A DNA stretch of 64,000 nucleotides, taken from positions 248,001 through 312,000 of the forward strand of contig NZ_JAKVTW010000003.1 in the NCBI RefSeq assembly GCF_022489065.1, in the 5' to 3' direction. Source of the stretch: Vreelandella neptunia. GTDB lineage: Bacteria; Pseudomonadota; Gammaproteobacteria; Pseudomonadales; Halomonadaceae. Below are positions 36,739 through 46,892 of the stretch, one piece after another; the first letter of the stretch is position 1, and each line of letters opens with the position of its first letter. The notes beneath the pieces were generated by a model. The model searched no databases and had not been told where the DNA came from. It saw only the letters and a list, made by a program, of their open reading frames with translations. The translations under genes and the position numbers were made by a program.

Positions 36739-37968
36739 ATGAATCAACCTGTAGACTTATCCAAGAGCCTGCCCAATGCCAACGGCTTGTTTGGCAGCTT
36801 CGGTGGCCGCTTTGTCGCCGAAACTTTGATGCCGCTGATTTTAGAGCTGCAAGACGAATACGCCACCGCCAAAAATGATCCCGAATTTCAGCGCCAGCTC
36901 GCCTACTTTCACGGCGACTACGTGGGGCGGCCGAGCCCGCTTTACTTTGCCGAACGGCTGACCGAGCACTTCGGCGGGGCGAGTATTTATCTCAAACGCG
37001 AAGAGCTCAACCACACCGGCGCGCATAAGATTAATAACTGCATCGGTCAGGTGCTGTTGGCCAAGCAGATGGGCAAAAAGCGCATCATCGCGGAAACCGG
37101 TGCGGGCATGCACGGCGTTGCTACCGCTACCGTTGCGGCGCGCTTTGGTTTGCCTTGTGTCATCTATATGGGCGCAACCGACATTGAGCGTCAGCAGCCC
37201 AACGTATTCCGCATGAAGCTGCTGGGCGCGGAAGTGATCCCCGTTACTTCAGGTACAGGCACGCTTAAAGACGCCATGAACGAAGCGCTGCGCGACTGGG
37301 TGACTAACGTTGATGATACCTTCTACATCATAGGCACCGTGGCTGGGCCGCATCCTTACCCTGCCATGGTGCGAGACTTCCAAGCAGTCATTGGCCACGA
37401 AACTCGCTCACAAATGCTCGAAAAGAAGGGCCGCTTACCGGATTCGCTAGTGGCCTGTATAGGTGGCGGCTCCAACGCCATGGGGCTATTTCACCCGTTC
37501 CTTGATGACCTTGATGTGAAGATGATCGGCGTTGAGGCGGGCGGCAAGGGCGTGAAAAGCGGCCTGCACGCGGCCAGCCTAAACGGCGGTACGCCAGGTG
37601 TACTACACGGCAATCGCACCTACCTGCTGCAAAATGAAGATGGTCAAATTATTGACGCCCATTCCATTTCTGCAGGGCTAGATTACCCCGGCATTGGGCC
37701 TGAGCACGCATGGCTTCATGAGCAGGGGCGGGTTGAGTACGTTTCCGCCACCGATGACGAAGCACTGGAAGCTTTCCAGGTCTGCTGCCGTCAGGAAGGC
37801 ATCATTCCTGCCCTGGAAACCGCTCACGCCCTAGCCGAAGTCGCCAAGCGCGCGCCCACGCTACCCCGCGAGCACTTAATGGTGGTCAACTTAAGTGGCC
37901 GAGGCGATAAAGACATGATGAGTGTGGCCCATCATCTTGGCGATAAATTCGGAGTGAAAAACGTATGA
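36739..37968 (+). CDS. trpB: Tryptophan synthase beta subunit
   Basis: PLP enzyme that condenses indole with serine to give tryptophan; it works as an alpha2-beta2 complex with TrpA. It has ~409 residues from the ATG at 36739, which follows GAGGT; the frame extends to 36700 but with an atypical leader. The PLP lysine is in [13 protein letters not shown], and the phosphate-binding loop is GGGSNAMG. It overlaps trpA by 4 nt. Confidence 0.97.
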   Translation: MNQPVDLSKSLPNANGLFGSFGGRFVAETLMPLILELQDEYATAKNDPEFQRQLAYFHGDYVGRPSPLYFAERLTEHFGGASIYLKREELNHTGAHKINNCIGQVLLAKQMGKKRIIAETGAGMHGVATATVAARFGLPCVIYMGATDIERQQPNVFRMKLLGAEVIPVTSGTGTLKDAMNEALRDWVTNVDDTFYIIGTVAGPHPYPAMVRDFQAVIGHETRSQMLEKKGRLPDSLVACIGGGSNAMGLFHPFLDDLDVKMIGVEAGGKGVKSGLHAASLNGGTPGVLHGNRTYLLQNEDGQIIDAHSISAGLDYPGIGPEHAWLHEQGRVEYVSATDDEALEAFQVCCRQEGIIPALETAHALAEVAKRAPTLPREHLMVVNLSGRGDKDMMSVAHHLGDKFGVKNV

Positions 37969-38840
37969 GTACGATTCAGCACAACGTTATGAACGATGGT
38001 GTTAAAAAAACTTCTCGTCTTGAAAGCTGCTTTGCCGAACTCAAGCAACAAAACCGCCCGGCGCTGGTCAGCTACCTAACCGCTGGCGATCCGGACGCGG
38101 AGACCTCCCGCCGCCTGTTGCACGGGTTGCCAAAAGCGGGGGTGGATGTCATCGAGCTCGGTATGCCGTTCAGCGACCCGATGGCTGATGGTCCCGCGAT
38201 TCAAAAAGCCGCGCTGCGTGCCCTGGAAAATGGCCAAACCCAAGCCAAAACGCTGGAAATGGTGCGTCACTTCCGCGAAGAAAACAGTACTACGCCGATT
38301 GTACTGATGGGCTACTACAACCCCATATTCTGCTATGGCGTTGAGCGTTTTCTAACCGACGCCGCGCACGCTGGCGTTGATGGCCTGATCGTGGTGGATC
38401 TACCCCCAGAGCATGACGAAGAGCTCTGCACACCAGCGGCCCAGCACGGTATCGATTTTATCCGCCTAGCGACACCGACTACCGACGCCAAGCGACTGCC
38501 CAAAGTGCTGGCGAATGCCTCTGGGTTTATTTATTACGTCTCCGTGGCGGGCGTCACCGGCGGCAGCGCTCCTACGCCTGAAAGGTTGGAAAGCGCCGTT
38601 AACCAACTGCGGGAACATACTGAACTGCCCATCGCCGTCGGTTTTGGTATTCGTACCGCTGCACAAGCCGCCACCATCGGCCGTTATAGCGACGCGGTCG
38701 TCGTTGGCTCTGCGCTCGTCGATTGTATCGAAAATGCCAATACGCCTGATGAAGCTGTTGAGCATGTGCATGGCCTGGTGAGTGAGCTGGCTGAAAGCGT
38801 AAGGGCGTGTAGGGAGGTGAGTGAAGACCACCAGTTTTAA
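37965..38840 (+). CDS. trpA: Tryptophan synthase alpha subunit
   Basis: Cleaves indole-3-glycerol phosphate to indole and glyceraldehyde-3-phosphate; indole is channelled to TrpB. It has 291 residues, slightly longer than usual at the N-terminus. The catalytic Glu is in [16 protein letters not shown], and the catalytic Asp in the [10 protein letters not shown] region. GVTGGSAP and [12 protein letters not shown] are the phosphate-binding segments. Translation is coupled to trpB. Confidence 0.97.
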   Translation: MSTIQHNVMNDGVKKTSRLESCFAELKQQNRPALVSYLTAGDPDAETSRRLLHGLPKAGVDVIELGMPFSDPMADGPAIQKAALRALENGQTQAKTLEMVRHFREENSTTPIVLMGYYNPIFCYGVERFLTDAAHAGVDGLIVVDLPPEHDEELCTPAAQHGIDFIRLATPTTDAKRLPKVLANASGFIYYVSVAGVTGGSAPTPERLESAVNQLREHTELPIAVGFGIRTAAQAATIGRYSDAVVVGSALVDCIENANTPDEAVEHVHGLVSELAESVRACREVSEDHQF

Positions 38841-38963
38841 CCCGGATGATGATAATCTCCCAGAGTCGCTGATGGGCGATGCTCGCACAGCGAGGCGCCG
38901 CCATCGGTTTCAGCCCAGCAATCCGCTGTCACCCTTCAAGACTCAATAAAACTGAGAGAAACA

Positions 38964-39284
38964 ATGGGAAAGCTCTTTTCACTAATCGTAATAGTAGCGC
39001 TTGGCTACGCGGGCATTTACTTCTATTACGGCGTTGTCGTTGAGCGGGAAATCCAAGAACAGTTGGATGATCGTGGACTCTCCGCTGTTAGCATCGATAA
39101 CGTTGAATATGATGTGCTGGCGCCGGTTAGCACCTCTGCGGACATCGCCGTCACTGTCACTTATCGCGGCTCCCAAGCAACGCTGGATTTGGCAGTGCAG
39201 GGCCACCCTTTGTTTTCCGATGAAGTAACGGTCGAATTTGATGGCCTACAAGCACTACGTTTGGGCATTAGCTTTGGGCAGTGA
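38964..39284 (+). CDS. Small exported or membrane-anchored protein of unknown function
   Basis: A 106-residue protein I do not recognise. Residues 1-25 are hydrophobic (LFSLIVIVALGYAGIYFYYG), forming a signal anchor, followed by an ~80-residue beta-rich domain (ADIAVTVTYRGSQATLDLAV). The gene's 3' end overlaps the convergent lysE-type gene by 17 nt. A decayed copy of its 3' half is present at 49851-49982, so homologues have been duplicated locally. Confidence 0.65.
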   Translation: MGKLFSLIVIVALGYAGIYFYYGVVVEREIQEQLDDRGLSAVSIDNVEYDVLAPVSTSADIAVTVTYRGSQATLDLAVQGHPLFSDEVTVEFDGLQALRLGISFGQ

Positions 39285-39903
39285 GCGGTACCCACACATG
39301 CTCGATACCAATCGATAACGCTACGGCAAGTAACAACCCCGCCATCAACCAATTAAAGCCCTGAACGATTCTGGGGCTTTTAATGCGGTTGCCTATCAAA
39401 CTGCCGATCACGATATAGCTTCCGGGTGCGCCAGCGGCTAACATCGCCAGCCCGAACGCCCACACCACCATGCTAAACCATTGAATGCCAGCAGCAGGAA
39501 ATTGCAGTGTGGTAATGGGCAAGGTCGCCACCATGGCTTTGGGATTAAGCAGTTGCATTACCAACCCATTTCGGAAATTTAATAGCCGAGGGGTGTTATC
39601 GTGTTTGTTAACATCAGTGTTTAAATTAGTGCTTAAATCCGTGCTTGAACGGGCGATTTTGCTCGCCAGATAAATAATATAGCCACAGCCCAAAGCGCTT
39701 ACCACGACCAGTGTTTCATCGTTGATCCATGCAGCGCCCGCCCAGCCTAAAAGCAACAAATACGCCAGCATCGCGGTGCCCACACCCAGGCAAAAACCAA
39801 CCGACTTTTTGGCTTGGCCATTAATGCCAACGTTCAAACCAAGCAAATTCACAGGCCCAGGCGAATACATCGCGCCCAGGGCATAGGCGACAATTCCTAG
39901 CAT
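39268..39903 (-). CDS. LysE/RhtB-family amino-acid exporter, copy 1
   Basis: A 211-residue membrane protein with about six hydrophobic helices. The conserved start (ALGAMYSPGPVNLLGLNVGI) carries the family SPGP motif. Members export amino acids or derivatives such as lysine, homoserine or threonine. It lies 51 nt downstream of an AraC-family gene on the same strand, and the two have a closely similar second copy at 58446-59915. The C-terminus overlaps the neighbouring plus-strand gene. Confidence 0.9.
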   Translation of the reverse strand: MLGIVAYALGAMYSPGPVNLLGLNVGINGQAKKSVGFCLGVGTAMLAYLLLLGWAGAAWINDETLVVVSALGCGYIIYLASKIARSSTDLSTNLNTDVNKHDNTPRLLNFRNGLVMQLLNPKAMVATLPITTLQFPAAGIQWFSMVVWAFGLAMLAAGAPGSYIVIGSLIGNRIKSPRIVQGFNWLMAGLLLAVALSIGIEHVWVPLTAQS

Positions 39904-39954
39904 GGTGAAGCCTCTTTAATAATGTCTGTTCTTACATTTCGGAAGGGTAGGGGG

Positions 39955-40785
39955 TTAACGCGCGATATCGCGTTGGTACTGATGGGGTGTCATGCCATAA
40001 ATGCGCTTAAAGCGGCGATTAAAATGGCTGAGGTCGGAAAATCCGTAGCGCAAAGCGACCTCCGTCAGGGAAGCGCCGAGGTCTAGTGCGGAGCGGGCCG
40101 CGTTGATCCGGCAATTAATCACGTACTGATGTGGCGTGATGCCATAATGCTGACGAAACAGACGCAAGAAATGGTACTTCGATAGATGCGCCGTTTGGCT
40201 GATGTCATCAAGAGAAATATCCGAGTCCAAATGGGCGTGGATATACTCTTTCGCCAAGCCTAACAGCGCATCGGGACGAGTGGTTACTTGGTGGGGTTGA
40301 GAAATACCACCAAGTTGCACGGTCCGTCCAATCACCTGATAAAGCGCATTCTCCTGGTCAATACAGCTACCGGCGTGAGCAGTGACTAAGCGCGCCAGCT
40401 CCAAGATAGCGTTGCGTAACTGAACATCCTGAATAAGCGTGCTGTTTGAGCGAAAGTCAGCGGTGTTGTCGCGACCAAGGGCATCCGCAAACAGAGCGTT
40501 AACCTGTTCGGGGTGCGCATATACCATCAGGTAATCCAGCGCGTGCTCGCCGCCCGATTGGCCGTCGTGAACCTCCTCTGGATTAAACAGAATAACGTTG
40601 CCCGGAGGGCTACGGTGATACCGCCCACCACTGAAGAAATCCTGGCGCCCCGCCAACGTTACCCCGAAGGCATACTCCTCGTGGGCATGGCGGTCGTAGC
40701 TGAAATCCTCAATGGCCGCATGCAGCACCGTCAGCGTTGGCACATGCTGGCTTTTAATGAATTGAAACCGGCTTGCGTTACTCAT
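39955..40785 (-). CDS. AraC-family regulator, copy 1
   Basis: A 276-residue protein with an N-terminal cupin sensing domain (HAHEEYAFGVTLAGRQDFFSGG) and a C-terminal double HTH. The first HTH is ISLDDISQTAHLSKYHFLRLF; the second contains EVALRYGFSDLSHFNRRFKR. It probably activates the adjacent exporter in response to an amino acid. It is strongly similar throughout to the AraC gene at 59085, differing mainly by scattered substitutions. Confidence 0.93.
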   Translation of the reverse strand: MSNASRFQFIKSQHVPTLTVLHAAIEDFSYDRHAHEEYAFGVTLAGRQDFFSGGRYHRSPPGNVILFNPEEVHDGQSGGEHALDYLMVYAHPEQVNALFADALGRDNTADFRSNSTLIQDVQLRNAILELARLVTAHAGSCIDQENALYQVIGRTVQLGGISQPHQVTTRPDALLGLAKEYIHAHLDSDISLDDISQTAHLSKYHFLRLFRQHYGITPHQYVINCRINAARSALDLGASLTEVALRYGFSDLSHFNRRFKRIYGMTPHQYQRDIAR

Positions 40786-40835
40786 GCCGCCCCTCCTGAT
40801 TGGTCACAACACTAGCTTATGCCAGCACCGCTGCT

Positions 40836-40861
40836 GAATGCTTGTACATAATTGCTAATCA
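40836..40861. repeat. Repeat R, copy 1 (upstream of araC copy 1)
   Basis: A 26-nt element with core TGTACATAATTGCTAATCA, about 50 nt upstream of the AraC start. Copies occur at 59981-60006 (upstream of araC copy 2) and 61105-61130. Its position suggests it began as part of the araC promoter or operator. Confidence 0.8.
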
Positions 40862-40948
40862 ATGATGGGAGAACTGTGGGAGAGTAAGTGAGATAACCGT
40901 TACCGACTCAAAAGCATTTGGCTCGCTAGCAAAGCGAAACCGGTTTCT

Positions 40949-41872
40949 TCAATAGCCACGCTGGCGGTCGATGACACCAACCATCTCGCGGCCTGCCTGA
41001 TGCCGGGCAATATTATCCAGCAGCATCATCACAGCACTTTCCGGTTGGGTCATGCTGGCCACATGGGGAGTCAAAAGAACGCGAGGGTGTTGCCACAAGG
41101 GGTGCTCTGCGGGAGGCGGTTCGGGCGCGAATACATCCAGCACGGCGGCGGACAACTGGCCACTCTCCAGGGCGGAAAGCAAATCGTGGTCAATTAGGTG
41201 AGCGCCGCGCCCGACATTGACCAATGAAGCGCCGTGGGGCAATTGGGCAAAAAGCTCAGCATTGAGGATGCCTCGGGTGTGGTCGGTCAGCGGTAACAAG
41301 CAGACCAGGATATCGCAGCCAGCGAGAAAATCCGCCAGCGCTTCCTCCCCCGCATAACACTGCACGCCAGGCAGCTCGCGAGGAGTGCGGCTCCAGCCAC
41401 GGCAGTTAAACCCTAGCCTCACCAAGTGTTGCGCCACTGCAGCGCCAAGCTGGCCAAGGCCCAATATACCCACGCAGCGTTGCGAGGCTGGACGAACACG
41501 CCGTGTTTTCCAAACACTCTCGCGCTGCTGAGCGATATAGCTCAGTAAATCGCGATGCAGCCCAAGCACTGCCATTGCAACATACTCCTGCATGGTGGCG
41601 ACGATGCCGGGTTCCTGCATGCGTACCAGCGGTACATGGCGGGGTATAGCGTCCAGGTCGAACTGATCGACGCCAGCGCCGAGCGAAAAGATCACCTCTA
41701 GATTATTGAATCGTTCCAGATCATTGATCGGCGCCCAGGTGCCAAGATAGCGAACCTTTGCGGGGTCTTCGTACGCAGGCCAGTGGTGAAACGCCATGTC
41801 CGGCGCGTGCAGGGCGAACTGGCGCTCCCACTCCTGGCCCCGCTCTGGGTCGGCGTTATAAACAAAACTCAT
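40949..41872 (-). CDS. D-2-hydroxyacid dehydrogenase, GhrA-like
   Basis: About 307 residues, similar to glyoxylate/hydroxypyruvate reductase A. The NAD(P)-binding motif is VGILGLGQLGAAVAQHLV. Catalytic residues are in LVNVGRGAHLID (Arg) and PLWQHPRVLLTPHVAS (His), with Glu in the FAPEPPP segment. It would reduce a 2-oxoacid such as glyoxylate. The ATG at 41872 has GGGAGAA upstream. It is the last gene of the eight-gene operon running down from 48738, suggesting disposal of a 2-oxoacid product. Confidence 0.88.
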   Translation of the reverse strand: MSFVYNADPERGQEWERQFALHAPDMAFHHWPAYEDPAKVRYLGTWAPINDLERFNNLEVIFSLGAGVDQFDLDAIPRHVPLVRMQEPGIVATMQEYVAMAVLGLHRDLLSYIAQQRESVWKTRRVRPASQRCVGILGLGQLGAAVAQHLVRLGFNCRGWSRTPRELPGVQCYAGEEALADFLAGCDILVCLLPLTDHTRGILNAELFAQLPHGASLVNVGRGAHLIDHDLLSALESGQLSAAVLDVFAPEPPPAEHPLWQHPRVLLTPHVASMTQPESAVMMLLDNIARHQAGREMVGVIDRQRGY

Positions 41873-41885
41873 AAAAGTTCTCCCA

Positions 41886-42737
41886 TCAGCCCAGTGCCTG
41901 GTTGGCAAGGGCATAACGTTTTGCCGGCCCGACTCTGTGAAGCGCGCTGCCCCAGGTCATTTGAGGGATGCGATCGACCTCGGTGACGCCGCTCGCGTTA
42001 AGCCAAGCAGCCAAGTCTGAATCCAAAGTGTCGAGCCTTACGAAGCTGCCTGCACGGCGGTTTAGCCAGCCCTCAATCAGGCATCTTGCAGCGTCATGCT
42101 CTTTCGCTATGACTGGCCCGATAACGTACCCACGTCCAAATTCACGACAAAATGCGGTGCCGATTAACTGACCATCCGCCTGCTCTAGCACCAGTGCTTC
42201 ACCGTGTGCCAACAGGCTAAACAGCAGTGCCTTGCGTGGGCTGCCAATGGCCTGCTCATCTAAGGCAATCAGTGCCTCGTAGTCGGTCGCTTGGTAGCTT
42301 CGCAAAAGGGTGTGGGGCGGCAGAGGGTAAGGCGCATGACCAGAACCCGAGTCGGCAACCCGCCCTTGGCACTGGTGCACCCAAGCGGTTTCAGTAAAGC
42401 CCAGCGAGCGGTAAAGATCAGCCCCAGCTTGGGTGGCATGCAGTTCGATGCGCGGTGCGGATATCCCATTCAGCAACGCCTCCATCATCCTTCGGCCTAA
42501 TCCTTGACGCTTGTAGGCTGGCGATACGATTACCAAGCCCAGTGTCGCCAGCCGGGTGTCGAACGACCAATGCATCCCGGTAGCGATGAGTGAATCATTG
42601 TTGACGCCTGCGATCCCCGTACCAAGTGCCAGCAGCCGTTGCCAATCGCAATACCGATGGGGCCAGCCCACGGCGCTAGAGAGCTTTACTGCCTGGTCGA
42701 GGTGGCGGTTTTCCAGCGGAAGAAATTCAATCTTCAT
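41886..42737 (-). CDS. Tandem-domain GNAT acetyltransferase
   Basis: A 283-residue protein with an N-terminal GNAT domain; the acetyl-CoA-binding motif is VSPAYKRQGLGRRMME near residue 75. A second, degenerate GNAT-like domain (~135-283) contains YVIGPVIAKEHDAARCLIEGW. It overlaps the upstream permease gene by 4 nt (ATGA) and is followed 13 nt later by the dehydrogenase. In this operon it may acetylate an amine intermediate, which is inference. Confidence 0.85.
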   Translation of the reverse strand: MKIEFLPLENRHLDQAVKLSSAVGWPHRYCDWQRLLALGTGIAGVNNDSLIATGMHWSFDTRLATLGLVIVSPAYKRQGLGRRMMEALLNGISAPRIELHATQAGADLYRSLGFTETAWVHQCQGRVADSGSGHAPYPLPPHTLLRSYQATDYEALIALDEQAIGSPRKALLFSLLAHGEALVLEQADGQLIGTAFCREFGRGYVIGPVIAKEHDAARCLIEGWLNRRAGSFVRLDTLDSDLAAWLNASGVTEVDRIPQMTWGSALHRVGPAKRYALANQALG

Positions 42738-43522
42738 GCGGGTGCCTGCTTACGTGCCAGTACCAATAGCAACACCAGCGCGAAGGAAGCCGCTGTCAAC
42801 AAGGTGCTGATAGCGGCGATGGTCGGGTCGATCTCGTCGCGCAGGGCAGTGAACATGCGTACGGTCAAGGGTTGGTTCTGCCCCCGCGAAATGAAGAGCG
42901 CTACCATGGTTTCGTCCAAGGCCTGGATGAAGGCAAAGATCGCGCCGGTCAACACACTAGGCATTATTTGCGGCAGAGTAACGCTCATGAAACTGCGGAA
43001 GCGATTCATGCCAAGGCTTCTGGCGACCATCTCCTGGGTTTGATCGAAACCGTGCAGGCCTGCGGTTACGGCGGTAATCACATAGGGCAGCGCTAGCATC
43101 ACATCCGCCATGATCAAGCCGGGGATGGTGTAAAGCATTCCCGAGAGGGCGTAAATGAAGAACACACCGGTCGCGACGATAATGATCGGCACGATCAAGG
43201 GCAGCAAAAGAACAATCTTCAGGTAGCGCATTAGCCTATGTGTCGAGTTATTGATGGCATAAGCGGCCGCCACGCCGATCGGCGTGGCAATTAATGCGGT
43301 GGAAAACGCCACGATCAGACTGGTTTTCGCAGCAGACATCCACCCCGGATTATTGAAGAAAGTCTCATACCAACGAAATGAGTAGCTGCTGGGCGGAAAG
43401 GAGAGGAAGCGACTGTCCGAGAACGACATGGGTACTACGATCAGCAGGGGCAGGATCAAAAAAATCAGCACCACCACCACATAGCCAATGAAGCTTATTC
43501 GACTCAAGGATAATTTAATCAT
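42734..43522 (-). CDS. ABC permease, PotC-like
   Basis: A 262-residue inner-membrane subunit of a polyamine-type importer, with six predicted helices starting at about 10-32. The EAA loop is RSLGMNRFRSFMSVTLPQIMPSV. It overlaps the upstream permease by 4 nt and the downstream GNAT gene by 4 nt. It works with the PotB-like, PotA-like and binding-protein genes of the same operon. Confidence 0.92.
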   Translation of the reverse strand: MIKLSLSRISFIGYVVVVLIFLILPLLIVVPMSFSDSRFLSFPPSSYSFRWYETFFNNPGWMSAAKTSLIVAFSTALIATPIGVAAAYAINNSTHRLMRYLKIVLLLPLIVPIIIVATGVFFIYALSGMLYTIPGLIMADVMLALPYVITAVTAGLHGFDQTQEMVARSLGMNRFRSFMSVTLPQIMPSVLTGAIFAFIQALDETMVALFISRGQNQPLTVRMFTALRDEIDPTIAAISTLLTAASFALVLLLVLARKQAPA

Positions 43523-44418
43523 TTTGCACCGAGTATCTTCTCAAGGGGAACGAGGCGGCTCACCACATAGAAAATGATCAGCACACAGATAAGCAGCACG
43601 ACACTGACGGCACTAGCTGCTCCCCAGTCGCTATAAAGTTGGATGTTACGGCTGACCAGCATGGATGCCATGACCGTGCGTCCTCCACCAACCAGCTCAG
43701 GGGTGATATAGAAGCCGAGGCACAACACGAACACCAGTGTCATACCGGCCAACACGCCGCTGAGGGAGAGCGGAAAAAACACGCGCGTGAAAACGTGCAG
43801 CGGGCTGCCGCCAAGACTCGCGCCAGCCTGTATCAAGTCTTTAGGGATTTTCTGCATGGTGGCGTAGAGCGGCAAGACCATAAACGGTAACAGGATATGC
43901 ACTGTGGCGATGATCGTACCGAGCTCGTTATGCACCAGCGCTAGCGGTGCATCAATGAGGCCGATGCCCATCAGCGATTCGTTAACCACCCCTGAGCGTT
44001 GTAGCAGAATTAGCCATGCATAGGCTCTCACCAGCACGCTGGTCCAGAACGGCAGAATAACCAGTGCCAGCACCAGCATCGACCAACGCCGCGGTAATAT
44101 TGAGGTGGCGTAGGCAATGGGGTAGCCCATCAGCAGAGCCAGCAGCGTAACAATGAAGCTGATGCGGAATGTGACCCAGAACGTATTCCAGTAAATCCTT
44201 TCTGTGAGGATTCGCTGGTAGTGCTCCAGCGTGAAGCCATCGGCATAAAACGATTGACCGATCAACCAACCAAGGGGAATCAGGAGCAGTACGAAAACCA
44301 CCAGCACAGCGGGGGACATTAAAAGTAGCATGAGCGCATGCTCTCGCCGTCGATAGCCCAGTGAAGCATCCCGATTACTGGCGGGGGGAAAATGGTCGTG
44401 TACAACGGTCGCTTTCAA
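43519..44418 (-). CDS. ABC permease, PotB-like
   Basis: About 299 residues with six helices, the first LMLLLMSPAVLVVFVLLLIP, and EAA loop ASLGGSPLHVFTRVFFPLSL. The preferred start is TTG at 44418, with GGAG 6 nt upstream. The frame stays open to 44532, but that extension runs into the binding-protein gene and has no family-like sequence. Translation is coupled to the PotC-like gene. Confidence 0.9.
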   Translation of the reverse strand: MKATVVHDHFPPASNRDASLGYRRREHALMLLLMSPAVLVVFVLLLIPLGWLIGQSFYADGFTLEHYQRILTERIYWNTFWVTFRISFIVTLLALLMGYPIAYATSILPRRWSMLVLALVILPFWTSVLVRAYAWLILLQRSGVVNESLMGIGLIDAPLALVHNELGTIIATVHILLPFMVLPLYATMQKIPKDLIQAGASLGGSPLHVFTRVFFPLSLSGVLAGMTLVFVLCLGFYITPELVGGGRTVMASMLVSRNIQLYSDWGAASAVSVVLLICVLIIFYVVSRLVPLEKILGAK

Positions 44419-44488
44419 AGGATGACTCCTATTGGGAAAATCGACGAGCGTTGCCGTATCCCGATGGCGAGATACGGCATCGGCACAC

Positions 44489-45544
44489 TTATCGCTGCAT
44501 GAAATCCAGCCAACGACGCTCAGCTTCCTCACCCGCTGAGGAGGCCCACCACTCGTATGACATCAACACCTGACGCTCGGCGTTTTCAGGAAAGCTTGGC
44601 AGTTCTCTGGCCCGATCATCAGGAATTTTGCCAGTATCGAAGGCGGCCGGATTGCCGGGGCCGTAGTCGATGTGCAAGGGCAAGTTGGCCTGATACTCGG
44701 GGTCGATAGCCGCGTTGATGAACTCGACGGCAGTCTCCAGGTTGGGGGCACCCTCAATAATGCAAAGATGCGTGTTCTGCAGAACGCCATCGTTATAGGT
44801 AAACTCAGCATTGGCGCCTTCGTTGATAATGGCACTGACTCGACCATTCCATATCATCAACATATCCACTTCGCCGTCGTAGAGCAGCTGCGCTGACTGC
44901 CCGCCGGAGGTCCACCAGGTGGTGATATGCGGTTTGATCTCCTCAAGCTTTTCGAAGGCTCGGTCAACATCCAGCGGATAGAGCTCTTCGCGCGCAACGC
45001 CATCCGCCATTAAGGCGGCTTCAAGCGTCCCTAGCGGGTGGTTGCGCAAGGCACGATTGCCGGGAAACTCCTCAACATTCCAGAAGTCTTCCCAGCTTTG
45101 CGGCGGATTACCATCGAAGGCGTCGGGATTGTAGGCCAATACGCTAGAGTAGAATTCATAAGCCACGGAGTAGGGCGTCTTATACTCTTCTGGCATTGAT
45201 TCAGCGTTAGGAATCTGGCTGAAGTCGAGTTCCTCTATCAGCCCTTGATTGCCGCCCCGCACACAGTTCAACGGCGGGGTATCGACCACATCCCATACGG
45301 CTTGGCCGGTGGTGCCTTGAGTCCTGATCATTGGCCAGGCGTCGGGGGCGCTCTCTTGATTAATGGTGATGCCCAGCGCTTCGGCAACCGGGTCGAGAAT
45401 GGCGATTGTTTGCGCTTCCTGATACGCCCCGCCCTGTGAAACGAAGGTGATTTGTCCATCTGCCAAGCTATCATCTGCGCCGACAGTACCTGCGGCGACT
45501 ACCGAGAAACCAAGCAAGTATTTAAAGCAGTTAGTATCTTTCAT
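44489..45544 (-). CDS. ABC substrate-binding protein, PotD-like
   Basis: A 351-residue periplasmic binding protein with a signal peptide (YLLGFSVVAAGTVGA). The fold is spermidine/putrescine-binding-like: ITFVSQGGAYQEAQ at the start, then WDVVDTPPLNC, VDMLMIWNGRVSAII and a C-terminal WWASSAGEEAERRWLDFM. Relatives with this N-terminus bind polyamines, GABA or other amino compounds; the ligand is not predictable. It lies 39 nt after the FAD oxidase gene and precedes the two permeases. Confidence 0.88.
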   Translation of the reverse strand: MKDTNCFKYLLGFSVVAAGTVGADDSLADGQITFVSQGGAYQEAQTIAILDPVAEALGITINQESAPDAWPMIRTQGTTGQAVWDVVDTPPLNCVRGGNQGLIEELDFSQIPNAESMPEEYKTPYSVAYEFYSSVLAYNPDAFDGNPPQSWEDFWNVEEFPGNRALRNHPLGTLEAALMADGVAREELYPLDVDRAFEKLEEIKPHITTWWTSGGQSAQLLYDGEVDMLMIWNGRVSAIINEGANAEFTYNDGVLQNTHLCIIEGAPNLETAVEFINAAIDPEYQANLPLHIDYGPGNPAAFDTGKIPDDRARELPSFPENAERQVLMSYEWWASSAGEEAERRWLDFMQR

Positions 45545-45583
45545 CGTGCGATCTCCAACTGAGTAAATGCTTCCGACGCCAAA

Positions 45584-46891
45584 TCAGCGCCCGATTGCAT
45601 CAAGGAACTGGTAGTAACCTGCCACCAGTCGAATACCGACTTCACGTAGAGGATAAAACGGGACGGCCTTGAGGCGATCCGCGGCGAGCAGCGCCACGTC
45701 AGGGCTTTCACCCATAGCGTAGTCAGCCGCCAACCGCCCAAGTAAAGTCGACATGGCCACGCCGGCACCGTTGTAACCGGCGGCGTAGCAAATTCGCTCA
45801 TCGAACCTGCCCACATGAGGCAGGGCATCTAGCGTCATGCCCACATGCCCAGACCAGCGATAGGCAATGCCGATATCGGCGAGCTCTGGAAAGAGCGACA
45901 CCATGGCTTTCTGGAGAGAGTCGAACGCCGCCTGAGAGTCATGTTTGCCGAACGCCCCTCGTCCCCCAAATACGATCCGTCCATCGACCTTGCGAAACCA
46001 GCGCATCATCCTGCGGGTTTCGCCATAGCTTCTTTCCTTGACCATCAGGCGCGCCTGCAGCGCCTCCGGCAGGGGTTCAGTAGTAATAATCGAACTTCTA
46101 AACGGCACTAGGCGAGACTTGATAGGCGCACTGACGGGAGTGATGTCCGAATAAGCATTGGTTGCCAGAATCACCTGTCGCGCTTTGATCTCGCCATCTG
46201 GCGTTGCGATAAGTACACCATCATCCAATCGACGCATGCGGGTGGCCGGTGTTCGCTCAAAGACCAGCTCGCCATGGCGCCGATTAATCCCTTCCGCCAG
46301 GCCACGCACGTAGTCGAGCGGGTGCAACGTGCCGACACCAAGTCCTAGAACCCCACCTGTAAATCCATGCGACCCGGTCTCTTCGGCGACCTCGCCAGCG
46401 GAAAGGCAGCGCAGCGAGTCATCGCCCATTTCCCGGCGCATCCACTCGGCTTCTTCGGTAATCACTTTCAGCGCCTTGGCGGTATGGGCGCAGCGCAGGT
46501 TACCGCAGCGGATGAAGCGGGCATCCTGCAGGCGATACGCCTGAATCAGTGTTTCCACCTCATCTACGGCTTCATGACAGAGCCGGTGCATGGCATTGGT
46601 GACCGACATGCCATGGGCCTGGGCGATACTGGGAAACGATAGCCGGAACTTTGCCGAGACCACGCCGCCGTTGCGTCCGCTTGCCCCCCAGCCAATCGGG
46701 TTGGCATCTACCACGATCGCTTGGACGCCCCTTTCTGCTAACCGGTGGGCCGCTGCCAATCCCGTATAGCCACCCCCGATGATGGCGACATCAACGGTTT
46801 TATCGTTGGCAAGACGCGCAAAATTAGCAGTGGTATTTGCCGTATCACGCCAAAGCGAAGCAATCTGGGAGTTAGGCTGCGGCCCACTCAT
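45584..46891 (-). CDS. FAD-dependent amine/amino-acid oxidase, PuuB/DadA-like
   Basis: A 435-residue flavoprotein of the D-amino-acid-oxidase fold. The FAD-binding motif is VAIIGGGYTGLAAAHRLAERG, followed by GWGASGRNGG typical of gamma-glutamylputrescine oxidase and related enzymes. The C-terminal YAAGYNGAGVAMSTLLGRL completes the FAD site. It probably oxidises the imported amine to an imine or aldehyde plus ammonia. It starts 1 nt after the HAD gene ends, so the two are tightly coupled. Confidence 0.88.
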   Translation of the reverse strand: MSGPQPNSQIASLWRDTANTTANFARLANDKTVDVAIIGGGYTGLAAAHRLAERGVQAIVVDANPIGWGASGRNGGVVSAKFRLSFPSIAQAHGMSVTNAMHRLCHEAVDEVETLIQAYRLQDARFIRCGNLRCAHTAKALKVITEEAEWMRREMGDDSLRCLSAGEVAEETGSHGFTGGVLGLGVGTLHPLDYVRGLAEGINRRHGELVFERTPATRMRRLDDGVLIATPDGEIKARQVILATNAYSDITPVSAPIKSRLVPFRSSIITTEPLPEALQARLMVKERSYGETRRMMRWFRKVDGRIVFGGRGAFGKHDSQAAFDSLQKAMVSLFPELADIGIAYRWSGHVGMTLDALPHVGRFDERICYAAGYNGAGVAMSTLLGRLAADYAMGESPDVALLAADRLKAVPFYPLREVGIRLVAGYYQFLDAIGR

Positions 46892-46892
46892 G

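Noticed and set aside
38842..38963. Hairpin-forming sequence after trpA
   Set aside because: Inverted repeats (CTCGC/GCGAG and GATGG/CCATC) are visible, but there is no T-run, so it is not listed as a terminator.
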